A stretch of DNA of 64,000 nucleotides. It comes from Oceanospirillaceae bacterium (GTDB lineage Bacteria > Pseudomonadota > Gammaproteobacteria > Pseudomonadales > Oceanobacteraceae). The stretch covers positions 62,001 through 126,000 of the forward strand of contig JACKOM010000002.1 in the NCBI GenBank assembly GCA_024234265.1, given 5' to 3'. A program made the position numbers and the translations under genes. Below the pieces are notes generated by a model. That model was not told the origin of the DNA. It ran no database searches and worked only from the letters and a program-made list of their open reading frames with translations. Each line of letters starts with the position of its first letter. Position 1 is the stretch's first letter. Below, one piece after another: positions 8,117-16,439 of this stretch.

Positions 8117-9790
8117 ATGTTGCGCCGTTTGCCCATGATGCACTGCCTGATAGGCCTTTTATTGTGCAGTGTGCAGCCCTTTGCCGAAGCGGATTATTAT
8201 TCGAGCTGGCAAAATCTGGCCCTGCAAAAACAAAATAAACTCGATATTAATCTGCCCCTCGGGCAAGCCAGTTTTTTATATACCCACAATAGTTTTAACA
8301 GCAGCGCCTACGCCAATTTAGGCAGTTATTGGGACCCTAACCACGAACTGCCACTTGTCGGGCAATTGGATATGGGCGTGCGTGCGATCGAGCTGGATAT
8401 TCACTGGACGGCAACCGACAGCGGCAACAAACAAATTCAGTTGTGCCATGGCACAAATGATCACACGGGTTGCAGTATTTTCGACCGGCGTTTTGCCGAT
8501 GGCATTAAAGAGGTGAACAGCTGGCTGCGCCAGAGCCAGAACCGTCAGGAAGTGCTGATGATTTATCTGGAAGATCACTTAGATGGCCATTACAACGACG
8601 CGATTAATATCATGCAGCAGTATTTTGCCGAGCTGGTGTATAAACCCGCCGGTTGCCAGGGCATTCCGCAAAATATCAGCAAGGCCGATGTGCTCGCGGC
8701 GGGTAAACAGGTGCTGCTGATCGGTGGCAATTGCGCCACCAGCAACTGGAGCAATTATGTGTTTAACGGTGTGTGGCCCACAAAAAACGGCAGCTTCAGC
8801 GGTTATCCAACCTGTACTGTGGATGGCATGTCGGCAGAACAGGTTAAAAATAAACTGGTGCGTATTTATGAAGATTCCACCAATTTAACTGAATGGTTTG
8901 GCGATCATAATCAAACTATCACCTCGCAGGTGATGGCCGATGCCGTGAAATGTGGCCTGGGCATAGTCGGCGCAGAACCCTTAACTGAATACGACAGCCG
9001 CATGGCGGCGGCGATCTGGTCGTGGGCCGAAGGTGAGCCAAACAATTACAACGGTAATGAAAATTGCGCGGTATTAAATGGCAACGGCCGTTTTAATGAT
9101 GTGAATTGTGAAAATGCCTACGCCTTTGCCTGTTTTGATAAAAACACAGCTGACTGGCGCATCAGCCAGCAAAAATCCGCGTGGATAAATGGCGAACCAA
9201 TCTGTCAGGCAGAATTTGGCAGTACCTATCATTTTGAAGTGCCACGCCGCGCACCGCAGAATCTGGATTTAATTGCACGCCGTGCGCAAAGTGGCCGTGC
9301 TGCTGAGACTGTGTATTTAAATTACGATGATCAGGAGCAGGAAGCTAACTGGTTGCCCAATGATTACCCCGCATTAAATCCCCAGACTAATCCGGTGGTG
9401 TGGCGCAAATTATTAAATGACAAAGGCAAGTGCCTGGATCTGCAAGGCCGCAAAACCCATAACGGTAATGAAATCCACCAGTGGAGTTGCCACGGTGCCG
9501 ACAGCCAGTTGTGGTGGCAGGATAATCAGGGGCGCATCCACAATAAAATGGCACCACAAAAATGTGTGGATGCCAGTGGTGCCGGCACCAGTGAAGGTAC
9601 GCGCATTGTATTATGGGATTGCCACGACGGCGCCAATCAGAAATGGCTGCGCGGTGCGTTAAATTCCTTCCGTATCAGTAATGCACCGGGCATGGCGCTG
9701 GATATAAAAGACCCTTTCTGGGGGGATGGTCAGCCAGCCCATTTATGGACATTCCACGGGGGTAAATCCCAGCGTTGGGCGTGGGATTAA
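8117..9790 (+). CDS. Secreted phospholipase C-like phosphodiesterase with C-type lectin-like and ricin-B lectin modules
   Basis: 557 residues with an AAGGA ribosome-binding site and a signal peptide (about 1-25, ending PFAEA). Residues 30-290 resemble the PI-PLC-like TIM-barrel phosphodiesterase fold: THNSF (His57), RAIELDIH (Arg89, Glu92, Asp94) and LCHG (His111) supply the two histidines and acidic residues used by that superfamily. Around 300-342 is a stretch typical of C-type lectin-like domains (EGEPNN, ENCAV, FNDVNC, YAFAC). A second, incomplete copy follows, with PRRAPQN and YLNYDD. Residues 415-557 form a ricin B-type beta-trefoil (CLDLQG, QLW, QKW, QRW repeats). Probable role: an exported enzyme targeted to a glycan- or lipid-rich surface. 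The substrate is unknown and phospholipase activity is inferred from fold only. Confidence 0.82.
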   Translation: MLRRLPMMHCLIGLLLCSVQPFAEADYYSSWQNLALQKQNKLDINLPLGQASFLYTHNSFNSSAYANLGSYWDPNHELPLVGQLDMGVRAIELDIHWTATDSGNKQIQLCHGTNDHTGCSIFDRRFADGIKEVNSWLRQSQNRQEVLMIYLEDHLDGHYNDAINIMQQYFAELVYKPAGCQGIPQNISKADVLAAGKQVLLIGGNCATSNWSNYVFNGVWPTKNGSFSGYPTCTVDGMSAEQVKNKLVRIYEDSTNLTEWFGDHNQTITSQVMADAVKCGLGIVGAEPLTEYDSRMAAAIWSWAEGEPNNYNGNENCAVLNGNGRFNDVNCENAYAFACFDKNTADWRISQQKSAWINGEPICQAEFGSTYHFEVPRRAPQNLDLIARRAQSGRAAETVYLNYDDQEQEANWLPNDYPALNPQTNPVVWRKLLNDKGKCLDLQGRKTHNGNEIHQWSCHGADSQLWWQDNQGRIHNKMAPQKCVDASGAGTSEGTRIVLWDCHDGANQKWLRGALNSFRISNAPGMALDIKDPFWGDGQPAHLWTFHGGKSQRWAWD

Positions 9791-9805
9791 GTTTAATTGC
9801 ATATA

Positions 9806-9835
9806 AAAAAGGCCGGTCAATGACCGGCCTTTTTA
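9806..9835. terminator. Bidirectional terminator between PLC-lectin gene and argA
   Basis: The stem AAGGCCGGT / ACCGGCCTT with a five-base loop and flanking A and T runs lies between convergent genes, 15 bases after the PLC-lectin stop and just past the argA stop on the other strand. Confidence 0.92.
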
Positions 9836-9847
9836 TTGGCAGAGCAA

Positions 9848-11155
9848 TTACAGGGTTTTAATAAATACCTTGGAATTGCGCTGGTAGTTGTACAGTTGCT
9901 TTTTGTATTCCGGCAAGGCATCAACCGATGCCTGTTTAAAGCCCCGTTCCACAAACCAGTGGGCGGTGCGGGTGGTTAATACAAACAGCTGCTGCACACC
10001 ATTCTGGCGGGCAATTTTTTCCTGGGCGCGTAACAGGCGTTCAGCGCGGCCACCACCCTGATAATCCTGATGGATAGCCACGCAGGCCAACTCGGCCATA
10101 TTATTTTCATAACGGTAAAGCGCAGCGCAGCCCAGCACCATGCCGTCTTTTACCAGCAACATAAAACGCTCGATTTCATTTTCGAGCATTTCCCGAGAAC
10201 GGCGCACTAAAATACCCTGCTCTTCGAGGGGGGCGAGTAATTCGAGAATACCACCCACATCTTCGATACTTGCGGCGCGCAGTTGCTCCTGCGGGCTGTG
10301 GCTGATTAAGGTGCCGTTGCCGTCGAGGGTGAATAATTCATTTAATAATGCACCGTCGCTGCTGTAGGAAATTAAATGGCAACGTCCCACGCCTTTTTGC
10401 ACCGCATTCATAGCGCAATGGAACAGGGCGCGGCTTTCTTTATCCAGATGGGACGGGTCAAAGGGCGTGCGGTCGGTGAGGCTTAATTCACGTACCATGT
10501 CGCCGTCGCTGTCGTGCAGGCCGGCTTTTTCGCCCAATAAAATTAATTTATCCGCCTGCAGGCTGATGGCCGCCTGGGTGGCGACATCTTCGACGGATAA
10601 GTTAAATACTTCGCCGGTGCGGCTGTAACCCAAACAGTTAAGCAATACAATGGCGTTATTATCCAGCATGCGTTTTACCGCAGGTGTATCAATGCGGCGT
10701 ACTTCACCCGTGTGGGCTAAATCCACCCCATCAATTACCCCAATGGGTTTGGCGATGACTAAATTACCGCCCACCACGCGGATATCGGCACCATGCATAG
10801 GGCTGTTGGCCATGCCGGCAGATAAACGCGCTTCAATTTGCGCACGTAATTGCCCAACCGCCTGTTGCACCACTTCGAGGGTTGCGTTGTCGGTAATGCG
10901 TTTATTGCCGTGAAAACGCGCTTCGATATTGCGGGTTTGCAATAAATGATCAATTTGCGGGCGCGCGCCGTGCACGATGACCAAACGTACCCCCAGACTG
11001 TTTAACAGGGCGATGTCATGCACGGTATTCTGAAAATTTTCGTGGGCGAGTGCTTCACCACTTAACATCAATACAAAGGTTTTACCCCGGTGTGCATTAA
11101 TGTAAGGGGACGACTGGCGGAACCACTGTACGTAATCCTGACTGTCTGTATTCAC
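9848..11155 (-). CDS. argA: N-acetylglutamate synthase
   Basis: First committed step of arginine synthesis, transferring acetyl from acetyl-CoA to glutamate. It is the classical two-domain ArgA of 435 residues. The N-terminal amino-acid-kinase fold (about 20-280, with VIVHGARPQID and LNCLGYS) normally binds arginine for feedback control. The C-terminal GNAT acetyltransferase domain (about 290-430) has the acetyl-CoA loop YQGGGRAERLL. It sits nine bases after argE on the same strand, so the two are almost certainly co-transcribed and cover both ends of the acetylated pathway. Confidence 0.96.
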   Translation of the reverse strand: MNTDSQDYVQWFRQSSPYINAHRGKTFVLMLSGEALAHENFQNTVHDIALLNSLGVRLVIVHGARPQIDHLLQTRNIEARFHGNKRITDNATLEVVQQAVGQLRAQIEARLSAGMANSPMHGADIRVVGGNLVIAKPIGVIDGVDLAHTGEVRRIDTPAVKRMLDNNAIVLLNCLGYSRTGEVFNLSVEDVATQAAISLQADKLILLGEKAGLHDSDGDMVRELSLTDRTPFDPSHLDKESRALFHCAMNAVQKGVGRCHLISYSSDGALLNELFTLDGNGTLISHSPQEQLRAASIEDVGGILELLAPLEEQGILVRRSREMLENEIERFMLLVKDGMVLGCAALYRYENNMAELACVAIHQDYQGGGRAERLLRAQEKIARQNGVQQLFVLTTRTAHWFVERGFKQASVDALPEYKKQLYNYQRNSKVFIKTL

Positions 11156-11164
11156 GGTTTGTCC

Positions 11165-12310
11165 TTACAGGCAATAATGCTGAATCATGCTGGAGAGATA
11201 TTTTATCATGGGCTCTATCTGATCCTGGCGCATAAATTCATTGGGCTGGTGTGCCTGATCAATTTCCCCCGGGCCCATCACAATAGTGTCGATTTTTTCG
11301 CGCGCTAAATAGGGCGCTTCGGTAGCAAAACCCACCGCCTGTGCGCCGTAACCGGATAATTTTTCCGCGAGGCGCACCAGTTCATTATCTTCTGCGGTTT
11401 CAAACGCATCCACACCGTCGAATAAATCCGTCATGCTGAACGTGGCATTTTCCTGGGCGGTAATCAGCGCCACTTTTTCACGGATAGTATGTTTAATTTC
11501 ATCCAGCGACATGCCGGGCAGGGTGCGCACATCAAATTGTAATTCACAGGCGCCGCAAATGCGGTTGGGGTTATCACCGCCGTGGATGCAGCCGAAGTTT
11601 AAGGTCGGGCGTGGTACAGAAAAACCAGCATGATGGTATTTCTGCTGCAATTCACTGCGCAGGGTATTTAATTCGCCCATGACTTTGTACATCACATCCA
11701 TCGCATTAACCCCCAGCGCCGGGTTGGAGCTGTGCCCCGCCAAGCCCTGAATGCGGATACTCTGCATGGTGATGCCTTTATGCATACGCACCGGGCGCAG
11801 GCCGGTGGGCTCACCGACGATGGCGGCACGGGCTTTGGGCAGGCCTAACGTTGCGAGGGCCTTAGCACCGGACATAGTGGTTTCTTCATCGGCGGTGGCA
11901 AGAATAAATACCGGCGATTTTAATGGCTGGCCCTGCATACGCCGCACGGCTTCGAGGGCAACCGCAAAAAAGCCTTTCATGTCGGTGGTGCCGAGGCCGA
12001 AATATTTGCCGTCTTTTTCGCTGAGTTTGAAGGGGTCTGTCTGCCAGCGATCCAGATCATAGGGCACTGTGTCGGTGTGGCCGGCTAAAATAATGCCGCC
12101 CGGGCCAGTGCCTAAACTTGCCAGCAAATTATATTTTTTACGTTTTTCATCCACACAGCGGATATCGGTTTTAAAGCCTAAACTTTCACACCAGGCTGCC
12201 AACAGGTTAATAACGGGCAGGTTGCTGGTGTCCAGTGCGTCCAGTGTGCAGCTGACCGAGGGTGTGCCGATCAGGCTTTTTAACATGTCGGGTAAGGTAG
12301 GCAGTGCCAT
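11165..12310 (-). CDS. argE: Acetylornithine deacetylase
   Basis: Zinc metallopeptidase-family (M20) enzyme that hydrolyses N-acetylornithine to ornithine and acetate, the linear route of arginine synthesis. Its 381 residues fit the family. Metal ligands and catalytic residues are visible: AGHTDTVP (His, Asp), TTDMKGF (bridging Asp), ADEETTMSGA (catalytic Glu pair), GEPTG, and a C-terminal HQPNEF His. First gene of the argE-argA pair. Divergent from the CYTH-domain gene, with 129 bases between the starts that should hold both promoters; I saw no clear ARG box by eye. Confidence 0.95.
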   Translation of the reverse strand: MALPTLPDMLKSLIGTPSVSCTLDALDTSNLPVINLLAAWCESLGFKTDIRCVDEKRKKYNLLASLGTGPGGIILAGHTDTVPYDLDRWQTDPFKLSEKDGKYFGLGTTDMKGFFAVALEAVRRMQGQPLKSPVFILATADEETTMSGAKALATLGLPKARAAIVGEPTGLRPVRMHKGITMQSIRIQGLAGHSSNPALGVNAMDVMYKVMGELNTLRSELQQKYHHAGFSVPRPTLNFGCIHGGDNPNRICGACELQFDVRTLPGMSLDEIKHTIREKVALITAQENATFSMTDLFDGVDAFETAEDNELVRLAEKLSGYGAQAVGFATEAPYLAREKIDTIVMGPGEIDQAHQPNEFMRQDQIEPMIKYLSSMIQHYCL

Positions 12311-12439
12311 GGCGTGCTCGCAGGCCGTGAATCATGCTGACATGCTGGCAAAAGGTATTACAAAGCGCAATCGAAACACTGAACCGCCGCGGCCTTTCTG
12401 GTAGGCTGGGCCCCAGTTTGTGACAATAAGAGCCTGCCC

Positions 12440-13774
12440 ATGGCCCATGAAATCGAATTAAAACTCAGCCTCAGCCCTGCCCACGCGCAGATGTTCCGTG
12501 AAGACGCCATTCTTGGCCCTGCCCAGCACAGCGAATTTTTATATAACCAGTATTTTGATACCCCAGACCTTGCCCTGAATAAAGCCGCCTGTGCATTGCG
12601 TATCCGCAAAACCGGCGGTGGATTTGTGCAAACCCTGAAAACCAAGGGCATCGCGATCGGTGGTTTACACCAGCGTGGTGAGTGGGAAGTGCCCGTGGCG
12701 GGGGAAGCCCTTAACTGGTCGGCATTTCCCGAACATGTGCAGGTAGATACAGATTTACAGAAAAAAATTGGCCCGGTATTTACCACGAATTTTCAGCGTT
12801 ATTTATGGAATACCCACCACGGGCAAAGTGAAATTGAACTGGTGCTTGATGAAGGTCACATTGCCTGCGGCCCAAGGCAAATCAGTTTGTGCGAAATTGA
12901 GCTGGAATTAAAAAGCGGTGATGCGGCGGATTTATTCGATTTTGCCCGTGCTCTGTGTGCGCGTTATGTGCTGGTGCCCTGTGATATCAGCAAAGCTGAA
13001 CGGGGATATCGCCTGCTGGTGCCACAACTGAGTTTTTACCGCCCGTTACAACCGGCAAAATACAATTCCGATGCCAGCCTGATGGCCGCCCTGCTGCAGG
13101 ATGGTTTAACCCGTATCAGCCGGCGCTGGGATAATTTCTGTGAAAGCCGCGACTGGTGGCAGCTGGCGGTTTTATTGCGTCAGTTAAATGGTTTAAATGG
13201 CTTGTGTGCCTGCGTGCCGGGCATGCCCGCTGCGCAGCATGTGCTTGATCAGGTGCAGCCCTTATTTGAGCGTTTGGCGGTGTGTTTGGGTTTATTTGTC
13301 GACCCTGCCAGTGAATATCCGGGGCTCAGTCAACGTTTATTAAAACAGCTCGAAACCCCGCTTAATGCCGAGCTGGAAGAAGTGCTGCGCAATAATGTGA
13401 TGGGTTTATATCTGCTGCAGATGGGGGAATTTTTATTCCGTCAGGCGAATACATTGCAGGCCAGTGGTATGCAGACAACCCTGCAGCACTGGGCGCAGCA
13501 CTGGCAGGAACCGGCCCACCATGAAGCCCTCGCGTTTGTATTAAGCAGTTTTAAAGATGAACGATATACCCTGTTAAATTCGGCAATTAACCAGCGTTAT
13601 GTGGTGCAGGCCATGGCCCGTGCAGGTGAATTTTCCCGTGCAATCCGCGATGATGAAAACCGCGCCAAACTTGCCAGCTGGCAACGGCGTTTAACCGTGG
13701 AGCAACGAACCTTACAACAGGTTCAGGGTCAGATGGACGCATTCAATAAGGAAGCACTATGGCCGACGATGTAA
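12440..13774 (+). CDS. CYTH-domain inorganic triphosphatase with C-terminal CHAD-like domain (YgiF-type)
   Basis: 444 residues. The N-terminal CYTH domain (1 to about 200) starts with the diagnostic EIELKL (ExExK) metal/triphosphate-binding motif and continues with tunnel-lining RIRKT, QTLKTKG, RGEWEV and CEIELELK. The helical C-terminal half (about 215-440) resembles a CHAD-type domain, often linked to polyphosphate binding. In E. coli the equivalent protein YgiF hydrolyses inorganic triphosphate, and I infer the same activity here. The end overlaps the start of the following ATPase gene by 16 bases, so the two are translationally coupled, which is an unusual partnership. Confidence 0.88.
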   Translation: MAHEIELKLSLSPAHAQMFREDAILGPAQHSEFLYNQYFDTPDLALNKAACALRIRKTGGGFVQTLKTKGIAIGGLHQRGEWEVPVAGEALNWSAFPEHVQVDTDLQKKIGPVFTTNFQRYLWNTHHGQSEIELVLDEGHIACGPRQISLCEIELELKSGDAADLFDFARALCARYVLVPCDISKAERGYRLLVPQLSFYRPLQPAKYNSDASLMAALLQDGLTRISRRWDNFCESRDWWQLAVLLRQLNGLNGLCACVPGMPAAQHVLDQVQPLFERLAVCLGLFVDPASEYPGLSQRLLKQLETPLNAELEEVLRNNVMGLYLLQMGEFLFRQANTLQASGMQTTLQHWAQHWQEPAHHEALAFVLSSFKDERYTLLNSAINQRYVVQAMARAGEFSRAIRDDENRAKLASWQRRLTVEQRTLQQVQGQMDAFNKEALWPTM

Positions 13775-15507
13775 AACTGAGCCTGCGCGGTGTTTGTGTA
13801 CAGCTGAAAAATGCTGGTATTTTATCCGATGCGGATATGGAAACTGTGCTCAGCAAAGGCATGAAACCCGGTCAGCATCCGGTGACTGCGATTGCCAGTG
13901 CACAGGTAATGGATAAACGTTTCCCCGATAAATTACTCGGTGAAGACGCCATTATGGAATTTATCGGTAAACAACACGGCCTGAATTATTTCCATATCGA
14001 CCCGCTGAAAGTGCGTGCCGCGGATGTTACCCCCACCATGTCATTTGCCTTTGCGCAGCGTCATGGTTTATTGCCCGTGGGGATTAATGCCACGGAAATT
14101 ACCGTGGCGGTGATGGACCCGGAAAATAAAAGCTGGATCGCGGATATCGAACATATTAACCGCCGCAAAGTTGTGCGTGTGGTTGCCAAACCCAGCGACA
14201 TTAAACGTTATGCCGTGGAATTTTTTACCCTGGCAGCGAGTGTCAGTGGTGCCAATGCCAAACATCAGGGTGGCAGTCAGTTAAATAACCTTGAATCCCT
14301 GGTGGACCTCGGCAAATCCAACCCGGATGCCAACGACGAACACATAGTGAATATCGTTGACTGGCTGTTTCAGTATGCTTTCCAGCAGCGCGCCAGTGAT
14401 ATTCACATCGAGCCGCGCCGTGAAGTGGCGAAAGTGCGCTTCCGTATCGACGGGGTTTTACAGCCGGTTTATGAATTTCCGGCCCAGGTAAGTGCCGCTG
14501 TGACCAGCCGTATTAAAAGCCTCGGGCGCATGAATATCGCTGAAAAACGCCGCCCCCAGGACAGCCGTTTAAAAACCCGCACCCCGGATAACACCGAAGT
14601 GGAATTACGTTTATCGACCATGCCCACCGCGTTTGGTGAAAAACTGGTGATGCGTATTTTTGATCCCGATGTGTTGCTGCGCAGTTTTGCTGAACTGGGA
14701 TTTTCCCGCGAGGATTCGCGCCGCTGGCAACATATGACAGAGCAGCGCGCCGGTATCATTCTGGTTACCGGCCCGACGGGTTCCGGTAAAACCAGCACCC
14801 TGTATTCCACCCTGCGCCAGCTGGCGAATGACGATGTAAACGTGTGTTCGATTGAAGACCCGATTGAAATGGTCGAGCCCATGTTCAACCAGATGCAGGT
14901 GAACCCGGCACTGGAACTGGATTTTGCCAGCGGTGTGCGCACCCTGATGCGTCAGGACCCGGATATCATCATGGTGGGTGAGATCCGCGATAAAGAAACC
15001 GCGCAGATGGCGGTGCAGGCGGCCCTCACCGGCCACCTGGTATTGTCCACCCTGCACACCAACGATGCCGCCAGCGCGGTGACCCGTTTGTTAGATATTG
15101 GCGTGCCTGCGTATCTGATCAAAAGCTCCCTGGTGGGGGTGATGGCGCAGCGTCTGGTGCGCACCCTGTGCCCGCACTGCAAAGTGCCGGATAAACTGGA
15201 TAAAACCGCCTGGGAAGCCCTGGTCAGCCCATGGCTGGCGAAGGTGCCGGAAAAAATATTTAAGCCCGCAGGATGCTTAGCCTGTCGCAATACCGGCTAT
15301 CTGGGGCGGGCGGGCATCTATGAAGTCATGGTAATGAGTGATAGCCTCAGCCAACTGATCAATGCCAGCACAGATATCAGCGTGTTGCGGCGGCAGGCCA
15401 TGAAAGAAGGTATGTTGAGTTTGCGTTTAAGCGGCGCCCAGAAGGTGGCCGCAGGCCTGACTACAATCGAAGAAGTATTAAGAGTAAGCCCTGCCGAAAT
15501 AGGTTAG
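13759..15507 (+). CDS. Orphan GspE/PilB/MshE-family secretion ATPase
   Basis: 582 residues, with an AAGGAAG ribosome-binding site inside the preceding gene. The N-terminal half looks like the MshEN region (about 30-160), which binds c-di-GMP in MshE-type ATPases. The C-terminal motor has Walker A GPTGSGKT (near 340), Asp box SIEDPIE, Walker B DIIMVGEIRD, a His box (LSTLHTND) and the zinc-binding pairs CPHC and CLAC typical of GspE/PilB. No pilC, pilD or gsp genes adjoin it, so its machinery is elsewhere or it has another role. Its TAG stop is partly supplied by an inserted repeat. Without the insertion the frame would run three codons further (YVQR) and stop four bases before the exonuclease ATG. 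Confidence 0.9.
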   Translation: MADDVKLSLRGVCVQLKNAGILSDADMETVLSKGMKPGQHPVTAIASAQVMDKRFPDKLLGEDAIMEFIGKQHGLNYFHIDPLKVRAADVTPTMSFAFAQRHGLLPVGINATEITVAVMDPENKSWIADIEHINRRKVVRVVAKPSDIKRYAVEFFTLAASVSGANAKHQGGSQLNNLESLVDLGKSNPDANDEHIVNIVDWLFQYAFQQRASDIHIEPRREVAKVRFRIDGVLQPVYEFPAQVSAAVTSRIKSLGRMNIAEKRRPQDSRLKTRTPDNTEVELRLSTMPTAFGEKLVMRIFDPDVLLRSFAELGFSREDSRRWQHMTEQRAGIILVTGPTGSGKTSTLYSTLRQLANDDVNVCSIEDPIEMVEPMFNQMQVNPALELDFASGVRTLMRQDPDIIMVGEIRDKETAQMAVQAALTGHLVLSTLHTNDAASAVTRLLDIGVPAYLIKSSLVGVMAQRLVRTLCPHCKVPDKLDKTAWEALVSPWLAKVPEKIFKPAGCLACRNTGYLGRAGIYEVMVMSDSLSQLINASTDISVLRRQAMKEGMLSLRLSGAQKVAAGLTTIEEVLRVSPAEIG

Positions 15508-15831
15508 GGCCTGTTAACGCTCATTTAAACGTGCCTGCTGAGAGGCTGTTTTTATCAGAACAAGAAGAGAGGATTGATATATGCCAGAGCATCCATGCCC
15601 TGGCCCCGTAGGCTACGCGCCCATTTATTCCAGATAAATGGGTAGCGGGCTAAATGAATGACGAACGACGATGTTATGGAAAAAACAGGCCTCAGCCCGC
15701 AGGGTTATGGCTAAAAATCCCTTGTTCTACGTTGCTGTTCGCTTGCTTAACCCGTTAGGCCACACTCTCAGCGCCTTGCACAAGGGATTTTTATCCGATA
15801 ACAGGCCTGTTCAATGAGTGTTAACAGGCCC
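15507..15831. mobile_element. MITE-like non-autonomous element, 325 bp, with TA duplication
   Basis: The ends are inverted copies: GGGCCTGTTAACGCTCATT at 15507-15525 and, reversed, GGGCCTGTTAACACTCATT at 15831-15813 (18 of 19 match, with weaker similarity continuing inward). The element is flanked by TA at 15505-15506 and 15832-15833. It has no coding frame. Internal hairpins include CCCATTTAT / ATAAATGGG (15620-15642) and TAAAAATCCCTTGT / ACAAGGGATTTTTA (15712-15794). Removing it and one TA rejoins the ATPase frame to a stop just before the next gene. TA duplication is typical of IS630/mariner-type transposition; the parent family is my inference. Confidence 0.8.
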
Positions 15832-15850
15832 TATGTCCAGAGGTAGCGTT

Positions 15851-16336
15851 ATGGAATTACCGGCGATCATAGATCTTGAAGCGTCCGGATTTGGCCGGGG
15901 CAGTTACCCCATTGAAGTGGGTGTCGCCCTGGTGGATGGCACAGTGCATTCGTTTTTAATTAAACCACCGGCCCACTGGAATCACTGGGACACTGAGGCT
16001 GAAAAGATACACGGCATCAGCCGTGATTTATTACAGGCCGAAGGTCATTCCCCGCGGGAAGTGGCCATTGCCCTCAACGAATTATTACGCGGCCAGACGT
16101 TATACAGCGATGCCTGGAGTTTTGATTCTTCCTGGGTGGGGCGTTTGTATGATGAAGCGGAAATCGTGCAGCGTTTTCGTATGGATACCATCAATAAATT
16201 GCTCAACGAGCCACAGATGATGGGTTGGGATGCGATGAAAAAACAGGTGATTGCCGATCTGGGCATGGACATGCACCGCGCCGCGAATGATGTCACGGTA
16301 TTGCAGGAAACCTTTAAACGTATCACCGCAAAATAA
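15851..16336 (+). CDS. DEDDh 3'-5' exonuclease, DnaQ-like
   Basis: About 161 residues from the ATG at 15851, chosen because CAGAGG lies seven bases upstream. The longer frame from 15818 would begin inside the inserted repeat, and the ATG at 15833 has its A in the TA target site. Motifs: DLEAS (Exo I, D-x-E), an Asp in DAWSFDSSW (Exo II) and HRAANDV (HxxxxD, Exo III), making a DEDDh nuclease of the DNA polymerase III epsilon superfamily. The KIHGIS segment is also typical. The protein is a bare nuclease domain without a polymerase-binding tail, so proofreading is unlikely; RNA or DNA trimming is possible. It was probably transcribed directly with the ATPase gene before the element inserted. 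Confidence 0.85.
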   Translation: MELPAIIDLEASGFGRGSYPIEVGVALVDGTVHSFLIKPPAHWNHWDTEAEKIHGISRDLLQAEGHSPREVAIALNELLRGQTLYSDAWSFDSSWVGRLYDEAEIVQRFRMDTINKLLNEPQMMGWDAMKKQVIADLGMDMHRAANDVTVLQETFKRITAK

Positions 16337-16356
16337 TATTTCAGTCAATGCTGAAC

Positions 16357-16386
16357 AAAAAAACGAACCCTAGGGTTCGTTTTTTT
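16357..16386. terminator. Bidirectional terminator, exonuclease / ntrC
   Basis: The stem AACGAACCCT / AGGGTTCGTT with A and T runs on each side lies between convergent genes. Confidence 0.9.
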
Positions 16387-16439
16387 ATGGTCTGCCGGGC
16401 AATGACAGCCGCGTATAAAACGCAGCTGTTGTATCGGGA

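Noticed and set aside
13759..15507. Calling the ATPase pilB
   Set aside because: No pilC, pilD or pilin gene adjoins it and the N-terminus looks MshE-like, so only the family is assigned.
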